A program made the position numbers and the translations under genes. Shown here piece after piece: positions 27,703 to 37,128 of a stretch of 64,000 nt of DNA. Each line of letters opens with the position of its first letter. The stretch's first letter is position 1. The stretch comes from Roseobacter sp. (GTDB lineage: Bacteria; Pseudomonadota; Alphaproteobacteria; Rhodobacterales; Rhodobacteraceae). The DNA lies in assembly GCA_024636495.1 (NCBI GenBank), contig JAGXGZ010000012.1:1-64000 (forward strand), written 5' to 3'. The notes beneath the pieces were generated by a model. That model was not told the origin of the DNA, did no database searches, and saw nothing but the letters and a program-made list of their open reading frames with translations.

Positions 27703-29631
27703 TCAATAAAGGCCGTTAATCTCTAGCGGAAGTTTGCGTACTTTTTCTTGCTTCAGCAAGCTGCGCGGTTGGGGTGCTATTTCGGCATTTTGGGCGCGAC
27801 GATATCTGGTTGCTGCCGCCGCTTCGAGGTCGGCACGGGTTTTCATGATCGTCGGCCGCAAAAAGACAAACAGCGTGCGCTTGTTGCGACTGTCGCTGCG
27901 GCTTTTGAACAAGTTACCCAACACAGGCACGTCACCCAACAAAGGCACCTTTTGATTACTTTGCAGCCGGTCATCCGTGATCAGTCCGCCCAGAACAACA
28001 GTTCCGCCATTTTCGGCCAGTACCGTCGTATTGATCACCCGCCGGTTGGTGACAAGGTCGGCAGCACCGGTGACGGCCTGATTGGTCAGGGACGACACCT
28101 CTTGTTCGATCTCAAGCTGAACAACTCCGCCCGCCGTGATGCGCGGTTTGACGACCATTGTGATGCCGACATCCTCGCGCTCGATGACCTCGGCGACATT
28201 GCCACCATCAGTTGTCAGGCGCCCGGTTCGGAACGGCACGTTCTGGCCGACCACAATCGTGGCTGACTGGTTGTCCATCGTTGTCACAGACGGGGTAGAC
28301 AGCAAGTTGGCGCTGGTCGATGTATTAAGCGCCTGAATGAGCGCGCCGAAATTATCGGACGACAGTCCGACCGACAGGCCGGTGGACAAGGCTGCTGCAT
28401 TGCCCTGGCCCAATGCGACGAGAATATTTTGCAAGGCACCACCGCCATTGCCAAACGACGTCGCTGCAATACCACCGTTCGGTGCGCCTTCGCCCAGACC
28501 CAACTGCACGCCAAGTCGTTCGGCCATGTCGCCGGATACCTCAACAATCGCAGCTTCAATCATGACCTGCGGACGGCGCACATCCAACGCCTTGATCAGG
28601 CTGGACACTTCGGCAAGCTGGCGCTGCGTCCCGCGCACAATAACGGAATTGGTCTCGATAGAGGCCTGAACCGATACGGGCGCAATCGGGGCGGCTTCGG
28701 GACCGACGGCAAAGCCCGGCGCGCCGGTTTCTTCTTCGCCGATGCTGGCGGCAACGGGGTTGGTCAGATCAACAGAGCCAGTCAAGGTATTGCGCACAAG
28801 ATCGGCCACAATTGTCGCTTCGCCAAATTGCAGACGGTAGATCGACGTGCTGACGGTTTCGCTCGGCGCAACCCTGGGAGAGGTATCCATTGCCCGTGCA
28901 AGATTTCGGATTTGGGAAATGTCACGCGGCGTTCCGCGCACCAGCAAGACGTTTGAACTGGCATCGACGGACAACCGCGCCCCGGTTCCTGCTGGTCCCA
29001 ACACTTGCGAAATCGCGTTCGCAACCGTGCCCGCCTCGGCAAAGGTAAAGCGGATTACTTCCGCTTCCATCGCCGCTTCGCCGTCGAAGGTGGTGGCAAT
29101 AGAAACGATCCGGTTCACGTTGTCCAACGTGTCGGTGATGACAATGGCGTTGGGGTCTTCAATGGCTTCGATATACCCCGCTTCGTCAATCAAGGGGCGT
29201 AAGACGCGCACCGCTTCGGCGGCTGGCAAGCGGTTCAAACGCAGCAGACGGGTAACCACGTCCTGACTGCCGGGGGTCAGGATCTGTTCGGGGCTCCCTT
29301 TGGTCCGCGCGTCCAGCTCGGGGACGACCTGCCAGACAGCACCGGTTTCAACGGCGGCAAACCCACGAACCCGCAGGATCGACTGGAATAATGCCCAGAC
29401 CCCTTCGCTGTCGAGCGACTGCTGCGAGACCACCGTGACTTCGCCAGTCAGGTTCGGGTCCAGAACCAATGTGCGGCCCGTGATCTCGGACACCTGTTCA
29501 GCCAGCAAACTGATGTCAGCATTACGAAGGTTTATAACAAAGGTTTCTTGCGCTTGCGCCACGTTGATCGGCAACAGCATGAAAAGCGTCAGCAAAACCG
29601 CTGCAAATTGAGAGGGAATGAACGTTCTCAT
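27703..29631 (-). CDS. gspD: Type II secretion system secretin GspD
   Basis: N-terminal N0 and N1-N3 domains; IEAAIVEVSGDMAERLGVQLG; VGQNVPFRTG...VEREDVGITMVVKPRI; VVLGGLITDDRLQSNQKVPLLGDVPVLGNLFKS. Confidence 0.96.
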   Translation of the reverse strand: MRTFIPSQFAAVLLTLFMLLPINVAQAQETFVINLRNADISLLAEQVSEITGRTLVLDPNLTGEVTVVSQQSLDSEGVWALFQSILRVRGFAAVETGAVWQVVPELDARTKGSPEQILTPGSQDVVTRLLRLNRLPAAEAVRVLRPLIDEAGYIEAIEDPNAIVITDTLDNVNRIVSIATTFDGEAAMEAEVIRFTFAEAGTVANAISQVLGPAGTGARLSVDASSNVLLVRGTPRDISQIRNLARAMDTSPRVAPSETVSTSIYRLQFGEATIVADLVRNTLTGSVDLTNPVAASIGEEETGAPGFAVGPEAAPIAPVSVQASIETNSVIVRGTQRQLAEVSSLIKALDVRRPQVMIEAAIVEVSGDMAERLGVQLGLGEGAPNGGIAATSFGNGGGALQNILVALGQGNAAALSTGLSVGLSSDNFGALIQALNTSTSANLLSTPSVTTMDNQSATIVVGQNVPFRTGRLTTDGGNVAEVIEREDVGITMVVKPRITAGGVVQLEIEQEVSSLTNQAVTGAADLVTNRRVINTTVLAENGGTVVLGGLITDDRLQSNQKVPLLGDVPVLGNLFKSRSDSRNKRTLFVFLRPTIMKTRADLEAAAATRYRRAQNAEIAPQPRSLLKQEKVRKLPLEINGLY

Positions 29632-30503
29632 CTTAGGGGAAACGACAGTGTAAATGTTTTGTCGTCACGCACGACTTCAAGACGGGCAACACCAGAGGAG
29701 GCCACTTGATCAAAGAATTTCTGATCGTTTTCTAAATTGCCCACTGCCTGCCCATTTACTCTTGCAACACGGTCACCTGCCTTGAGGCCTGCCAATTTTA
29801 CACCCGGATCGTGACTTTCGTCTACTATATAGCCTTTTTCCGTCGCAATCAGACCTATTTCGCCCAGAACCTGATTGGGGTTCTTTATGATGCGCCCACG
29901 CCACATATTGATGTAGTCATCTGTCGTTTGCGGCGGTGGTGGGTCTTTTATCTCAATCGACCCAGTGCCCACGCCCAAGGCCGCCTGTAACCGATCAAAG
30001 TTGCTGACCACTTTGGGCGCTGTTTGCGCCACAATTTCGGCATCGATATTGTCGGCGTTTGGAAAGCCCAGAGCTTGCAAGGTGCCATTCACCTCAAGCG
30101 TGATCATCCTGTCGGCGATATCGCGCAGCACAGCCTTGCCCGCGATATCATCCCCGATCTCGTAGCGCAGCGTTTGGCCGTCCGCAGAAATCAACGCAGA
30201 CGACAGTGCCGGATCAGACTGGCGCAAAACCCCGCGCAGTTCTAAATTCAAGGGGGCAACGCTGGCTTGGCTGGCGGTTTCCGCTGGTTGCGATGCGCTG
30301 CCGAACGGGGCCAAGGCCAGTGCAGGGCCTATGTCGGCAACTTGGGGCGCAGGCGTTGACGGTGCTGCGTCAAATGCGATGTCGGCGGGGGCAACTGAAC
30401 TCTCGCCCAGAAAATGCCAAAACGCTTGGCCGCCCGCGATGGCAAGCGATGCCGTGAGCCATACCGCAACAACGGGGACGATCAGCGTGTTGAGACGTTT
30501 CAT
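29628..30503 (-). CDS. gspC: Type II secretion system protein GspC (HR + PDZ domains)
   Basis: N-terminal TM, APLNLELRGVLRQSDPALSSALI, and PDZ-like GLKAGDRVARVNGQAV; overlaps gspD by 4 nt. Confidence 0.88.
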   Translation of the reverse strand: MKRLNTLIVPVVAVWLTASLAIAGGQAFWHFLGESSVAPADIAFDAAPSTPAPQVADIGPALALAPFGSASQPAETASQASVAPLNLELRGVLRQSDPALSSALISADGQTLRYEIGDDIAGKAVLRDIADRMITLEVNGTLQALGFPNADNIDAEIVAQTAPKVVSNFDRLQAALGVGTGSIEIKDPPPPQTTDDYINMWRGRIIKNPNQVLGEIGLIATEKGYIVDESHDPGVKLAGLKAGDRVARVNGQAVGNLENDQKFFDQVASSGVARLEVVRDDKTFTLSFPLR

Positions 30504-30883
30504 TGCGCCACCTCGACCCGGCGTGCGCCGATATCGATAAATCCGGACAGCGCGAACTGGGTGGTCTCTTCTGTGGCGTAGCCAACGGCGATATCGACGC
30601 GCTCCAGATCAGTATCATCGGTCGGGCTGCGTTGGACATCCACGCGCCAGCGTTGTCCCAACATCTCGACCATAGGCGGGGAGATCACGTTCAAGCGCAA
30701 TGCGGCCAGACGGTTGTCGGCAACCCACCTTGCGACCGTGCGGGCCTCGATCTGGGAAATACGCGCGGCATGGGTCTGCGTAGCGACCAGCAATGAGACG
30801 GCACCCGTCGCCAGAACGGCTAATGCCACCAGCACCTCAAGCAAGGTAAAACCCGCGTCGGTGTTTGGTGTAGCGCGGGTCAC
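30500..30883 (-). CDS. gspI: Type II secretion minor pseudopilin GspI
   Basis: DAGFTLLEVLVALAVLATGAVSLL prepilin motif; GspI-like WRVDVQRSP. Confidence 0.88.
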   Translation of the reverse strand: MTRATPNTDAGFTLLEVLVALAVLATGAVSLLVATQTHAARISQIEARTVARWVADNRLAALRLNVISPPMVEMLGQRWRVDVQRSPTDDTDLERVDIAVGYATEETTQFALSGFIDIGARRVEVAQ

Positions 30884-31419
30884 GGCAGCCTCACATCGGC
30901 GCTTTCGAAATTCGAGGCGGAAACACCGTCGAACAGAAATGCAACTGTCTCGTCTGCCCCGGAGAAGGCGACCTGCATGGCCAGCAATTGCCCGGTTTCA
31001 GGCTGCGCTTTCGATGGCAGCATATCTGAGCGCATCAAATATTGTCCCTGCCGTTGTCCGTCCACGGCCATCACAACACCTTGGTCAAGGCGATGTGGTG
31101 CGCCAAGAACCCCGTCGGGGTGCACCGCCCATGCCCCGTCCTGAAAGCTTAGAAAACCATACCCGTCCATATCCCAGATGAACCCTGCAGGTGTGCCGTT
31201 TAGCATTGCACTGTTTGAAGCGCGCTCAAGCCGGACCGACAGCAGCGTCGCCTCGCGTTCAATCGCGGCGGCACTGCGGTTGCCACCCGACACACTTAGC
31301 CCGATCACCGATGCCATGACGCCGACAATCACCAAAACGACCAATGTTTCGATCAAGGTCAGACCCGCGTCGCTGCGCCTTTTTCGGTTATCCCGCGGCA
31401 AGCACGCCGCGCGTTTCAT
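30880..31419 (-). CDS. gspH: Type II secretion minor pseudopilin GspH
   Basis: DAGLTLIETLVVLVIVGVMASVIGLSV prepilin motif. Confidence 0.87.
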   Translation of the reverse strand: MKRAACLPRDNRKRRSDAGLTLIETLVVLVIVGVMASVIGLSVSGGNRSAAAIEREATLLSVRLERASNSAMLNGTPAGFIWDMDGYGFLSFQDGAWAVHPDGVLGAPHRLDQGVVMAVDGQRQGQYLMRSDMLPSKAQPETGQLLAMQVAFSGADETVAFLFDGVSASNFESADVRLP

Positions 31420-31919
31420 CCCCCTGCCCGATCGCCATTGTTGGATATGTCGAAATCCACACCTGTGCCGCCAACGGCACCATCCGCACCCAAAGATACC
31501 AAATCAAAATTGCCGTTTTCGCCCGGCGAACGGTAAAGGTACGGGTTGCCCCAAGGGTCCAGCGGCTCTTCTGCCAGATATCCGCCCTGCACCCAGTTCG
31601 ACGGCTCTGGCGCAGATGTCGTGCGGCGCACCAACGCACCAAGGCCTTGTGCGGTTGTTGGATAGGTGCGGTTGTCGAGCCGGTAAAGTTCGAGCGCGCT
31701 TGCGATCGCCCGAACATCGGTTTTTGCCACAGCAACTCGCGCTTCGTTTGGACGACCGATGACATTCGGCACAATCATCGCTGCGACCAGCGCGATGATG
31801 ACCAGAACCACCATCATTTCAATAAGTGTGACACCCGCATCTGCTTGCCGTTTGGGCGCAGACATTTCGGCTTTTGCCGGTCCATGCGCTTGCACGCTCT
31901 TCATTAGAATCCTAGCCAT
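31416..31919 (-). CDS. gspG: Type II secretion major pseudopilin GspG
   Basis: DAGVTLIEMMVVLVIIALVAAMIVPNV; YRLDNRTYPTTAQGLGALV; DPWGNPYLYRSPGENGNFDLVSLGADGAVGG. Confidence 0.96.
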   Translation of the reverse strand: MARILMKSVQAHGPAKAEMSAPKRQADAGVTLIEMMVVLVIIALVAAMIVPNVIGRPNEARVAVAKTDVRAIASALELYRLDNRTYPTTAQGLGALVRRTTSAPEPSNWVQGGYLAEEPLDPWGNPYLYRSPGENGNFDLVSLGADGAVGGTGVDFDISNNGDRAGG

Positions 31920-32082
31920 CCTGAAACTCTTTCCAATTTTCCATCGTACCTAATACACAGGGCCACCACACCATTACGCTACTCAGAAATGGACCCTCAC
32001 ACAATGATGAAACCTTGCAAATAGGTCATTCAAATACGCAGAAACGCGCGAAACTCGCCCCTGATGGGGCGGGCCTGAAAAC

Positions 32083-33186
32083 GTGACACAAGTGATTGAA
32101 AATATTGAAAATATTCCCACCAGATTTGCCCAAAATCTTGTTCTGACAGAGGCTGATTCGGGGCAGACTGCGCCGATCATTTTACCAGCTGAACAGGTCA
32201 CCTTATTGACCGCATCTTTGCCCGTACGCGGTGCGCGGGCCAAACGTGCGGCCTTGCCCTTCGCGCTTGAGGAACGGATCAGCGCGCCGCTTGGCGATGT
32301 TCACATCGCGCTTTGCCGCAGTTTGGACAGCGATAATAAAGTACTCGCCGCCGTGGTGGATCGCAAGGTGATGGATGCGTTGGACGGGCGCATCACTGGC
32401 ACCGTCTGGCCCGAAACCTTTGCCCTGCCCAGCCCCGACGCACCCGAAGGCACCGTCGTGTGGGCGGTCTGGCGTGACGCGGACCGCGCATTGGTGCGTG
32501 TGTCTGATGGCACCGGATTTATCGTGGATCAGGCGATGCTGCCGCTGATCTGGGACTTGGCGCAAAAGCCTGAAATCTTTGCCTATGGGGACGCGTTGCC
32601 CGCCCTGCTTAACGTGCAGTCTCATTCCAGTACGCCCCCAAAACCGGACCCAAAGGATCTTGCCGTTGATCTGCGCCAAGGGCAGTTTGCGCAGGCCTCG
32701 ACCAATTGGTCGTACCAACTGAAACGTGTCGCGGCACTTGGCGCAATCGCATTGATCGGCCATTTCGGCATTGCCGCCGCCGATGCGGTGGCGTTGCGAA
32801 ACATCGCAGACCGCGAACGTGTTGTGGCGCAGGCTGCAATTGACACGATCCTGCCCGGCATGACATTGGCCGGTGACGTCACCCCGATCATCCGCCGCCT
32901 CGCCCCAACTGCGCAGCCCCAAACAGGCAGCGCGTTTTTACCTTTGCTGGCCCGCGTTTCAACGTCGTTGTCCGAAGTCAAAGGTCAGGTCAGTTTTAGG
33001 CGGATGACGTTTTCAGACACGCCAGCGCGCCTTACGTTTCTGATCGAAACACCGACACTGGACGCCTTGCAACAGGCCGAGAGGCTTTTGCGGGCGCAAG
33101 GTCTTGACGTGCGCAGCGGTGCCGCAACTGCCGCGGCTGGCGTTGCCGAGGCTGAATTCATCGTTTCTTCGGGGGCATCGCAATGA
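32083..33186 (+). CDS. gspL: Type II secretion system protein GspL
   Basis: Position and GspL-like actin-fold N-terminus (LPVRGARAKRAALPFALEERI); one TM; GTG start. Confidence 0.85.
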   Translation: MTQVIENIENIPTRFAQNLVLTEADSGQTAPIILPAEQVTLLTASLPVRGARAKRAALPFALEERISAPLGDVHIALCRSLDSDNKVLAAVVDRKVMDALDGRITGTVWPETFALPSPDAPEGTVVWAVWRDADRALVRVSDGTGFIVDQAMLPLIWDLAQKPEIFAYGDALPALLNVQSHSSTPPKPDPKDLAVDLRQGQFAQASTNWSYQLKRVAALGAIALIGHFGIAAADAVALRNIADRERVVAQAAIDTILPGMTLAGDVTPIIRRLAPTAQPQTGSAFLPLLARVSTSLSEVKGQVSFRRMTFSDTPARLTFLIETPTLDALQQAERLLRAQGLDVRSGAATAAAGVAEAEFIVSSGASQ

Positions 33187-33641
33187 ACGCTTTTTCAAAT
33201 CTGTCCGCGCGCGAAAAATTGCTGGTATCGTCGGTGTTGCCTGCCGTGATCCTTTTTGCCCTTTATCAATTTGCATGGTTGCCTCTGGCGCAAACCCGCA
33301 TCGATGCCAAATCTCAGATCGCCAGTTACCGCGCCTTAAGCCACGCAGCCCAAACGCAAGGAGATCAGCAAAGATTTACGGCCCCCGTGGCCCCGCCAAC
33401 CACGCCTTTGCCTACGCGGATCACCCAAAGCGCAGTCAGCGCCGGGGTGCTGGTACGAAGGTTGGAGCCGGACGGGGCGCTGGTGCGGGTCACGCTGGAC
33501 GATGCACCATTCGACGCGGTGATCGGGTGGATTGCTGCGATGGAGGCAGACCATGCGATCACCCTGGTCTCGCTTGAACTAGACCGCAGAACCGCGCCGG
33601 GCATCGTCGCCGCGCGCCTTGCCGTGGAGACATCGAAATGA
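33183..33641 (+). CDS. gspM: Type II secretion system protein GspM
   Basis: LSAREKLLVSSVLPAVILFALYQFAWLPL N-terminus; 4-nt overlaps with gspL and gspE. Confidence 0.85.
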   Translation: MNAFSNLSAREKLLVSSVLPAVILFALYQFAWLPLAQTRIDAKSQIASYRALSHAAQTQGDQQRFTAPVAPPTTPLPTRITQSAVSAGVLVRRLEPDGALVRVTLDDAPFDAVIGWIAAMEADHAITLVSLELDRRTAPGIVAARLAVETSK

Positions 33642-35140
33642 CCGAAGCATCCCCAATTCAGGCCGCACGGCTTAGCTATCAGTTCGCAAAATCGAACGGC
33701 GTGATTTTGCTGCCGCAGCCCGATAGCCCCTTGCCGTGTTGCTATTTCAGGCCCAACACGCCTGTCGATGTCTTGATCGAAGCGCAAAGGCTGGCGGGTC
33801 AGACAATCGCATTTGATCCCATTAGCGCCGAGGATTTTGAAGCCGCGTTGGGCCGTATCTACCGCGACAGTGCATCCGACGCCGCCGAGGCCGCCGCAGG
33901 CGATGATCTGAATGCGTTAGCCGACACGGCCGCCGCCGTGGATGACCTGCTTGACCAGAATGACGATGCCCCCGTGGTCCGGCTGATCAACGCACTGCTG
34001 CTAGAAGCGGTCAAGGAAGGCGCGTCGGACGTGCATATCGAAACCGAAGAACGCCGCCTGATCGTACGCTTTCGTGTCGATGGCGTGTTGCGCGAAGTCA
34101 TCGAACCAAAGCGCGCGCTGTCCGGTTTGCTGGTCAGCAGGATCAAGGTGATGGGCAAACTGGATATCGCCGAAAAACGGCAGCCTCAGGACGGGCGGGT
34201 CAGCTTACGGGTCGGTGGCTATGATCTTGATGTGCGCGTCTCGACGATCCCGTCGCAATTTGGCGAACGCGTCGTGTTGCGTCTGCTGGATCGCAGCCAG
34301 ACCCAGCGCGGTATCGAACATCTGGGAATGAGCGCGCGTGACCGCGAGGTGTTTGAACGCATCCTTGCGCGGCCTGATGGCCTGTTACTGGTGACGGGCC
34401 CCACCGGATCGGGCAAAACCACATCGCTTTACGCCGCACTGGGGCGGCTTAATGATCGCTCCCGCAACATCATGACGGTCGAAGACCCGATTGAGTATTC
34501 AATGGACGGGGTCGGGCAAATGCAGGTGAACGCGAAAACCGATCTGACCTTTGCGCGCGGCCTGCGTGCGATTTTACGCCAAGACCCCGATGTGATCATG
34601 GTGGGCGAAATCCGCGACCGCGAGACAGCGCAGATCGCAGTGGAAAGCGCCATGACAGGCCATTTAGTGCTGTCTACCTTGCACACGAACACGGCCATAG
34701 GGGCGGTATCCAGGTTGGTCGAAATGGGCGTAGAGCGGTTCTTGTTAGCCCCGATGCTGCGCGGTTTGGTGGCGCAACGGCTTGTGCGGCGCGTCTGTGC
34801 CGACTGCGCCCAACCGCATGTGATCACCGCCAGCGAAAGCGCGCTTTTGTCGGGCGCAATTGCGGCTGGCGAAACGGTGAAACGCGGTGCAGGCTGCGAT
34901 GTCTGCCACGATCAGGGGTTTATCGGCCGCCTGCCGATTTACGAGATCATCGAAGTCGACCGCGCAGTTGAGAACCTTATTCACGAAGGCGCATCAGAGG
35001 CAGTTTTACAAGATATGGTGCGCAAAAAAAGCCCCGGTATTCTTGCGGACGGGGTTGATAAACTGCGTAAGGGCCTGACCACGGTGGAAGAGGTCGCGCG
35101 CGCCGTGCGCGACGATTTTGTCATGTCGGAAACCCCCTAA
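33638..35140 (+). CDS. gspE: Type II secretion ATPase GspE
   Basis: VTGPTGSGKTTSLYAAL, IMTVEDPIEY, GEIRDRETAQIAVESAMTGHLVLSTLHTN, tetracysteine CADC...CDVC. Confidence 0.97.
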   Translation: MTEASPIQAARLSYQFAKSNGVILLPQPDSPLPCCYFRPNTPVDVLIEAQRLAGQTIAFDPISAEDFEAALGRIYRDSASDAAEAAAGDDLNALADTAAAVDDLLDQNDDAPVVRLINALLLEAVKEGASDVHIETEERRLIVRFRVDGVLREVIEPKRALSGLLVSRIKVMGKLDIAEKRQPQDGRVSLRVGGYDLDVRVSTIPSQFGERVVLRLLDRSQTQRGIEHLGMSARDREVFERILARPDGLLLVTGPTGSGKTTSLYAALGRLNDRSRNIMTVEDPIEYSMDGVGQMQVNAKTDLTFARGLRAILRQDPDVIMVGEIRDRETAQIAVESAMTGHLVLSTLHTNTAIGAVSRLVEMGVERFLLAPMLRGLVAQRLVRRVCADCAQPHVITASESALLSGAIAAGETVKRGAGCDVCHDQGFIGRLPIYEIIEVDRAVENLIHEGASEAVLQDMVRKKSPGILADGVDKLRKGLTTVEEVARAVRDDFVMSETP

Positions 35141-35143
35141 GCC

Positions 35144-36364
35144 ATGGCCGCATTCTCTTATAAAGCCGTTGATAAGGGTGGCGCGCAGACGTCGGGGCTG
35201 GTTGAGGCATCAAGCGCTGCAGCCGCGCGGCAAGATTTGCGCGCCCGAGGTTTGCTGCCCCTGTCGGTTGACCCAACGCGCAGGGCCGGTGCGGGTGCAT
35301 CAGGTTTGTTTGGCGGGTCACGCAGCAAGGGGATCGGCGGGCGGGCTTTGACGGTTGTGACACGGCAGCTTGCTACCCTGATCGGTGCAGGGGTCCGGAT
35401 CGAGGATGCTTTGAAGACTGTGGCCGATCAAGCCAGCAACGCACGCGTGGCGGCATTGATGCTGACCTTGCGCGCCGATGTTCTGGACGGACAAGGATTG
35501 GCCCCGGCACTGGATGCGCATCCGCATGTGTTCGATACTTTTTATCGGTCGTCCGTGCGGGCGGGAGAAACTTCGGGACGTTTGGGTGACGTCATGGATC
35601 ATCTGGCGGATTTTGTTGAAACGAGGTCAAAGAATGCACAAACCGTGCAACTAGCCCTGCTTTATCCGGCGATACTGGCGCTGGTATCCTTGGGGGTGAT
35701 CGTCGCCCTTTTGGTCTATGTCGTACCCGACATCGTCAAGGTCTTTACCTCGCGGGGGGCGGAACTGCCGTTGCTCACGCGCAGCTTGATCACGGTCAGC
35801 GATTTCGTGGGGCGCTATGGTTTGGTCGTGCTGGGCGTTGTGGTCGCTGCTATATTTGCCGGCGCTTGGGTTCTGCGCAAACCCGCCATTCGCAAGCGAT
35901 TTGATCAATGGACGGCAAGCGCATGGCCGATGCGACATTTTGTTTTGAAAGCAAACGCCGCGCAATTCGCGGGAACACTGGCCACGCTGGTCGTAAGCCA
36001 GGTGCCTTTGTCCGAAGCGCTTGAGGCCGCTGGCGATACGATCGGAAACACCTACATCCGCGCCAAGGCGCAGGCCGTTCATGCGCGGGTCCGCGAAGGC
36101 ACCGCTTTGTCCAAGGCGATGCAGCAAGCCACCGTTTTTCCGCCACTGCTGGTCGCGATGGTCGCCAGCGGCGAGGCGGGCGGCACATTGGGATCAAGCC
36201 TGACCCGCGCGGCAGCGGATCAAGCCCGCGATCTGGATGCTCTGGTCGCCGCACTGGTGGCGTTGGTCGAACCGGCAGTCTTGCTGTTGATGGGCGGCGT
36301 TGTCATGTTGCTGGTCCTGTCGATCCTGCTGCCTATCGTAAACCTGAACAATCTGGTTCTGTGA
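35144..36364 (+). CDS. gspF: Type II secretion inner membrane protein GspF
   Basis: AAFSYKAVDKGGAQTSG, LTVVTRQLATLIGAGVRIEDAL, VRAGETSGRLG, VASGEAGGTLG. Confidence 0.96.
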   Translation: MAAFSYKAVDKGGAQTSGLVEASSAAAARQDLRARGLLPLSVDPTRRAGAGASGLFGGSRSKGIGGRALTVVTRQLATLIGAGVRIEDALKTVADQASNARVAALMLTLRADVLDGQGLAPALDAHPHVFDTFYRSSVRAGETSGRLGDVMDHLADFVETRSKNAQTVQLALLYPAILALVSLGVIVALLVYVVPDIVKVFTSRGAELPLLTRSLITVSDFVGRYGLVVLGVVVAAIFAGAWVLRKPAIRKRFDQWTASAWPMRHFVLKANAAQFAGTLATLVVSQVPLSEALEAAGDTIGNTYIRAKAQAVHARVREGTALSKAMQQATVFPPLLVAMVASGEAGGTLGSSLTRAAADQARDLDALVAALVALVEPAVLLLMGGVVMLLVLSILLPIVNLNNLVL

Positions 36365-36369
36365 TGCCA

Positions 36370-37128
36370 CTACGGTACGGCGTAAAGCTGGAATTCCAGC
36401 TCGGTCGGGGCGCTGGTCGGCAGACCCGGCACCAGACGCGCAGCATTCGGATCAATCCGCAGCTTGACCCAGCCATCCTGGCCAAGCTGCGCGCGCCCCA
36501 TCAGATCGCGGGCCGCATCATCTGTGGTCAGCGTCGCGACACCGCTTTCGTCTTGGGACGTCAGCAGCAGATACAAAGCAGGGGCGGTAAAAGCAGGCCC
36601 ACCGGGCGGCTGGCATGTGCTTTCACTGATGCGCAAAAATCCGTCACCCAAAACGGCACTGCGCGACAGAGTGATCGACACAATATCGACCACCGCTTGC
36701 CCCTCGCAGGGAACCGCATTGGGGCCAAGGGCCAAAACCTCGGGTCCGGCTCTGCCCGACAGGTTTTGCAAGCCAATCTGCCAAGGGCTTGCGTAGATGC
36801 GTCCGTCCAACAGGGTGCGTGGCCCCTGCATCTGAACACTGGCACCCAGCCTGCCCCGCAACAGGCTGGTCCATTGGCCTTGCCAGCTAAGCGTCAATCC
36901 GCCTTGCAGCGTTGCACGGCCCGACCAGATACTGCCAGACAGGTTCATGACCTGTGTCGGTTGCCCGATCAACTGTGCTATCGTTGCAGCAGGCGCCGTC
37001 ACCGCCACGACAATTGCAAAAATCAGGAGACCAAAGCATGACAAAGCGAGCATCCGAAGCACTTTGCGACTTTGCCTTGCCACGGCAGAGCCGGCGTTTT
37101 TTTCTGTCTGGGATCGCGGCATCAGCAT
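36370..37128 (-). CDS. gspN: Type II secretion system protein GspN
   Basis: GspN-like VMNLSGSIWSGRATLQGGLTLSWQGQW; TM near the N-terminus. Likely start MLMPRSQTEKN at 37128 or 37122 rather than 37227. Confidence 0.8.
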   Translation of the reverse strand: MLMPRSQTEKNAGSAVARQSRKVLRMLALSCFGLLIFAIVVAVTAPAATIAQLIGQPTQVMNLSGSIWSGRATLQGGLTLSWQGQWTSLLRGRLGASVQMQGPRTLLDGRIYASPWQIGLQNLSGRAGPEVLALGPNAVPCEGQAVVDIVSITLSRSAVLGDGFLRISESTCQPPGGPAFTAPALYLLLTSQDESGVATLTTDDAARDLMGRAQLGQDGWVKLRIDPNAARLVPGLPTSAPTELEFQLYAVP

